Source of the DNA: Sandarakinorhabdus sp. AAP62
Lineage (GTDB): Bacteria > Pseudomonadota > Alphaproteobacteria > Sphingomonadales > Sphingomonadaceae
Assembly (NCBI RefSeq): GCF_000331225.1
Contig: NZ_ANFY01000008.1
Span: 1-64,000, forward strand
Length of the DNA stretch: 64,000 bases
Reading direction: 5' to 3'
Of this stretch, positions 63,286-64,000 are shown piece after piece. Every line of letters starts with the position of its first letter. Position 1 is the stretch's first letter. The notes below the pieces were generated by a model, which saw only the letters and a list, made by a program, of their open reading frames with translations, was not told the origin of the DNA and did not search any database. Position numbers and translations under genes: made by a program.

Positions 63286-64000
63286 TCAGGGCCGGTCGGC
63301 GATGAAGCCGGCGCCGAACACCGGATCACGCCCCGGCGCGCCGAGGTCGCGGGCTTCGCGCTCCAGGCCGGCCAGCGCGGCGCGCGCGGCGGCCGGATCG
63401 GGGGCCTTCAGGCTGCTCGCCAGCCGGATCGCCACGCTGGGCGCGGCAAACGAGGTGCCCGATACGATCTTTGTTGTGCCATCCGGTGCTAATCCCACGA
63501 CGTCCACTCCGCGTGCGGCGAAGGCAATATAGCTGCCGCGATTGGCATAACGATAAACCGCCTGCTTTTCATCCACGGCCGTCACCGCCACCACGCCGGG
63601 ATAGGCGGCGGGGAAGGCGGGCGGCGCCGCCGGACCATCATTGCCGGCCGCTGCAACGATGATATGGCCGCGCGCCGCCAGCCGGGCGATGGCATCGGCC
63701 ACCACCGGATTGTTGGCACCCGACAGGCTGACATTGATCACCGCGACTTTCTGGGTGGCCATCCAGTCCAGCGCCCGTACCACGGCCAGCGCCGATCCGG
63801 CGCTGCGGCGTGGCCCGGAAAACACGTCGCCCACGATGATTTCGGTGCGGCTGCCCGGGGCCGGCTCGGTGCCGGCGATCAGGCTGGAAATGATGGTGCC
63901 GTGCAGCGCCGGATCCGGCGTGCCGCCGTTGAAGCCCTGCTGCACCAGGCGGGTGCGTTTCAGATCGGGCAGGGCGCCGGCCACGCCGGTATCGATCACG
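63286..64000 (-). CDS. Subtilisin-like S8 serine protease (partial, 5' end missing)
   Basis: The last 237 residues of an S8 peptidase; the gene continues beyond the window. All three catalytic positions are visible: Asp in IDTGVAGALPD, His in HGTIISSLIAG, and Ser in SGTSFAAPSVA, with the oxyanion Asn in VAAAGNDGP. The absent 5' part would carry a signal peptide and probably a propeptide. It is likely exported and co-expressed with the downstream secreted protein. Confidence 0.92.
   Translation of the reverse strand, partial: VIDTGVAGALPDLKRTRLVQQGFNGGTPDPALHGTIISSLIAGTEPAPGSRTEIIVGDVFSGPRRSAGSALAVVRALDWMATQKVAVINVSLSGANNPVVADAIARLAARGHIIVAAAGNDGPAAPPAFPAAYPGVVAVTAVDEKQAVYRYANRGSYIAFAARGVDVVGLAPDGTTKIVSGTSFAAPSVAIRLASSLKAPDPAAARAALAGLEREARDLGAPGRDPVFGAGFIADRP

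Overview
The window reads as a piece of a high-GC alphaproteobacterial chromosome, most likely Sphingomonadales. The grounds are the gene order mreB-mreC-mreD-mrdA-rodA, the DUF1465 and paired DUF465 proteins, a PhaR regulator, a TonB receptor ending in Phe, and the general protein style. Two adjacent (bacterio)chlorophyll genes, a BciB-type 8-vinyl reductase and a light-dependent protochlorophyllide oxidoreductase (LPOR), point to an aerobic anoxygenic phototroph. No photosynthesis gene cluster is visible, so phototrophy is an inference.

Region 1 (1-11715) is an accessory island of visibly lower GC that abuts the 3' end of a tRNA-Lys(CTT) gene. It carries the tail of a type I restriction HsdS, a two-gene cassette (a putative nuclease with a D...QxK motif plus an ATPase/TOPRIM protein of OLD type), a 1948-residue DUF4011 / superfamily-1 helicase / Vsr-like nuclease / DUF3320 protein, and a divergent three-gene operon (DUF4258-like, a 515-residue protein of unknown family, and a possible uracil-DNA-glycosylase-fold protein). 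No integrase is in the window; the island continues to the left.

Region 2 (11716-31262) is core genome: the elongasome operon, divergent mutL, an iron-storage pair (bfd, bfr), each preceded by a matching palindrome that looks like a Fur-family operator, a secreted TPR protein, the fatty-acid genes fabD-fabG-acpP-fabF (fabD apparently starting at ATT), then a tightly overlapping run mltG, DUF218, plsC, DUF2125, a CsgG-like secreted protein and tyrA.

Region 3 (31262-41854) holds hisC next to tyrA, metX-metW, a REPIN-like 100-bp inverted repeat, a polyhydroxyalkanoate-associated block (thioesterase, methyltransferase-like, thiolase, short PhaC-like hydrolase, phaR), dksA, two DUF465 genes, a TPR protein, hsp20, DUF1465 and a VOC protein.

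Region 4 (41926-49215) has an ABC ATPase / FtsX-type permease / AttH-like lipocalin trio, then bciB, a Phd/ParE toxin-antitoxin pair and LPOR on the opposite strand. BciB and LPOR act on consecutive or nearby intermediates of chlorophyll ring synthesis.

Region 5 (49289-64000) contains a DSD1-family PLP enzyme, mtnP, an alpha/beta hydrolase, lptA-lptC and an RNase D-like exonuclease, a DUF6600 lipoprotein, a probable peptide/dicarboxylate acquisition operon (DctA-type symporter, TonB receptor, M14 carboxypeptidase, secreted esterase), a secreted protein of unknown function and the 3' part of a subtilisin-like protease that runs off the window.
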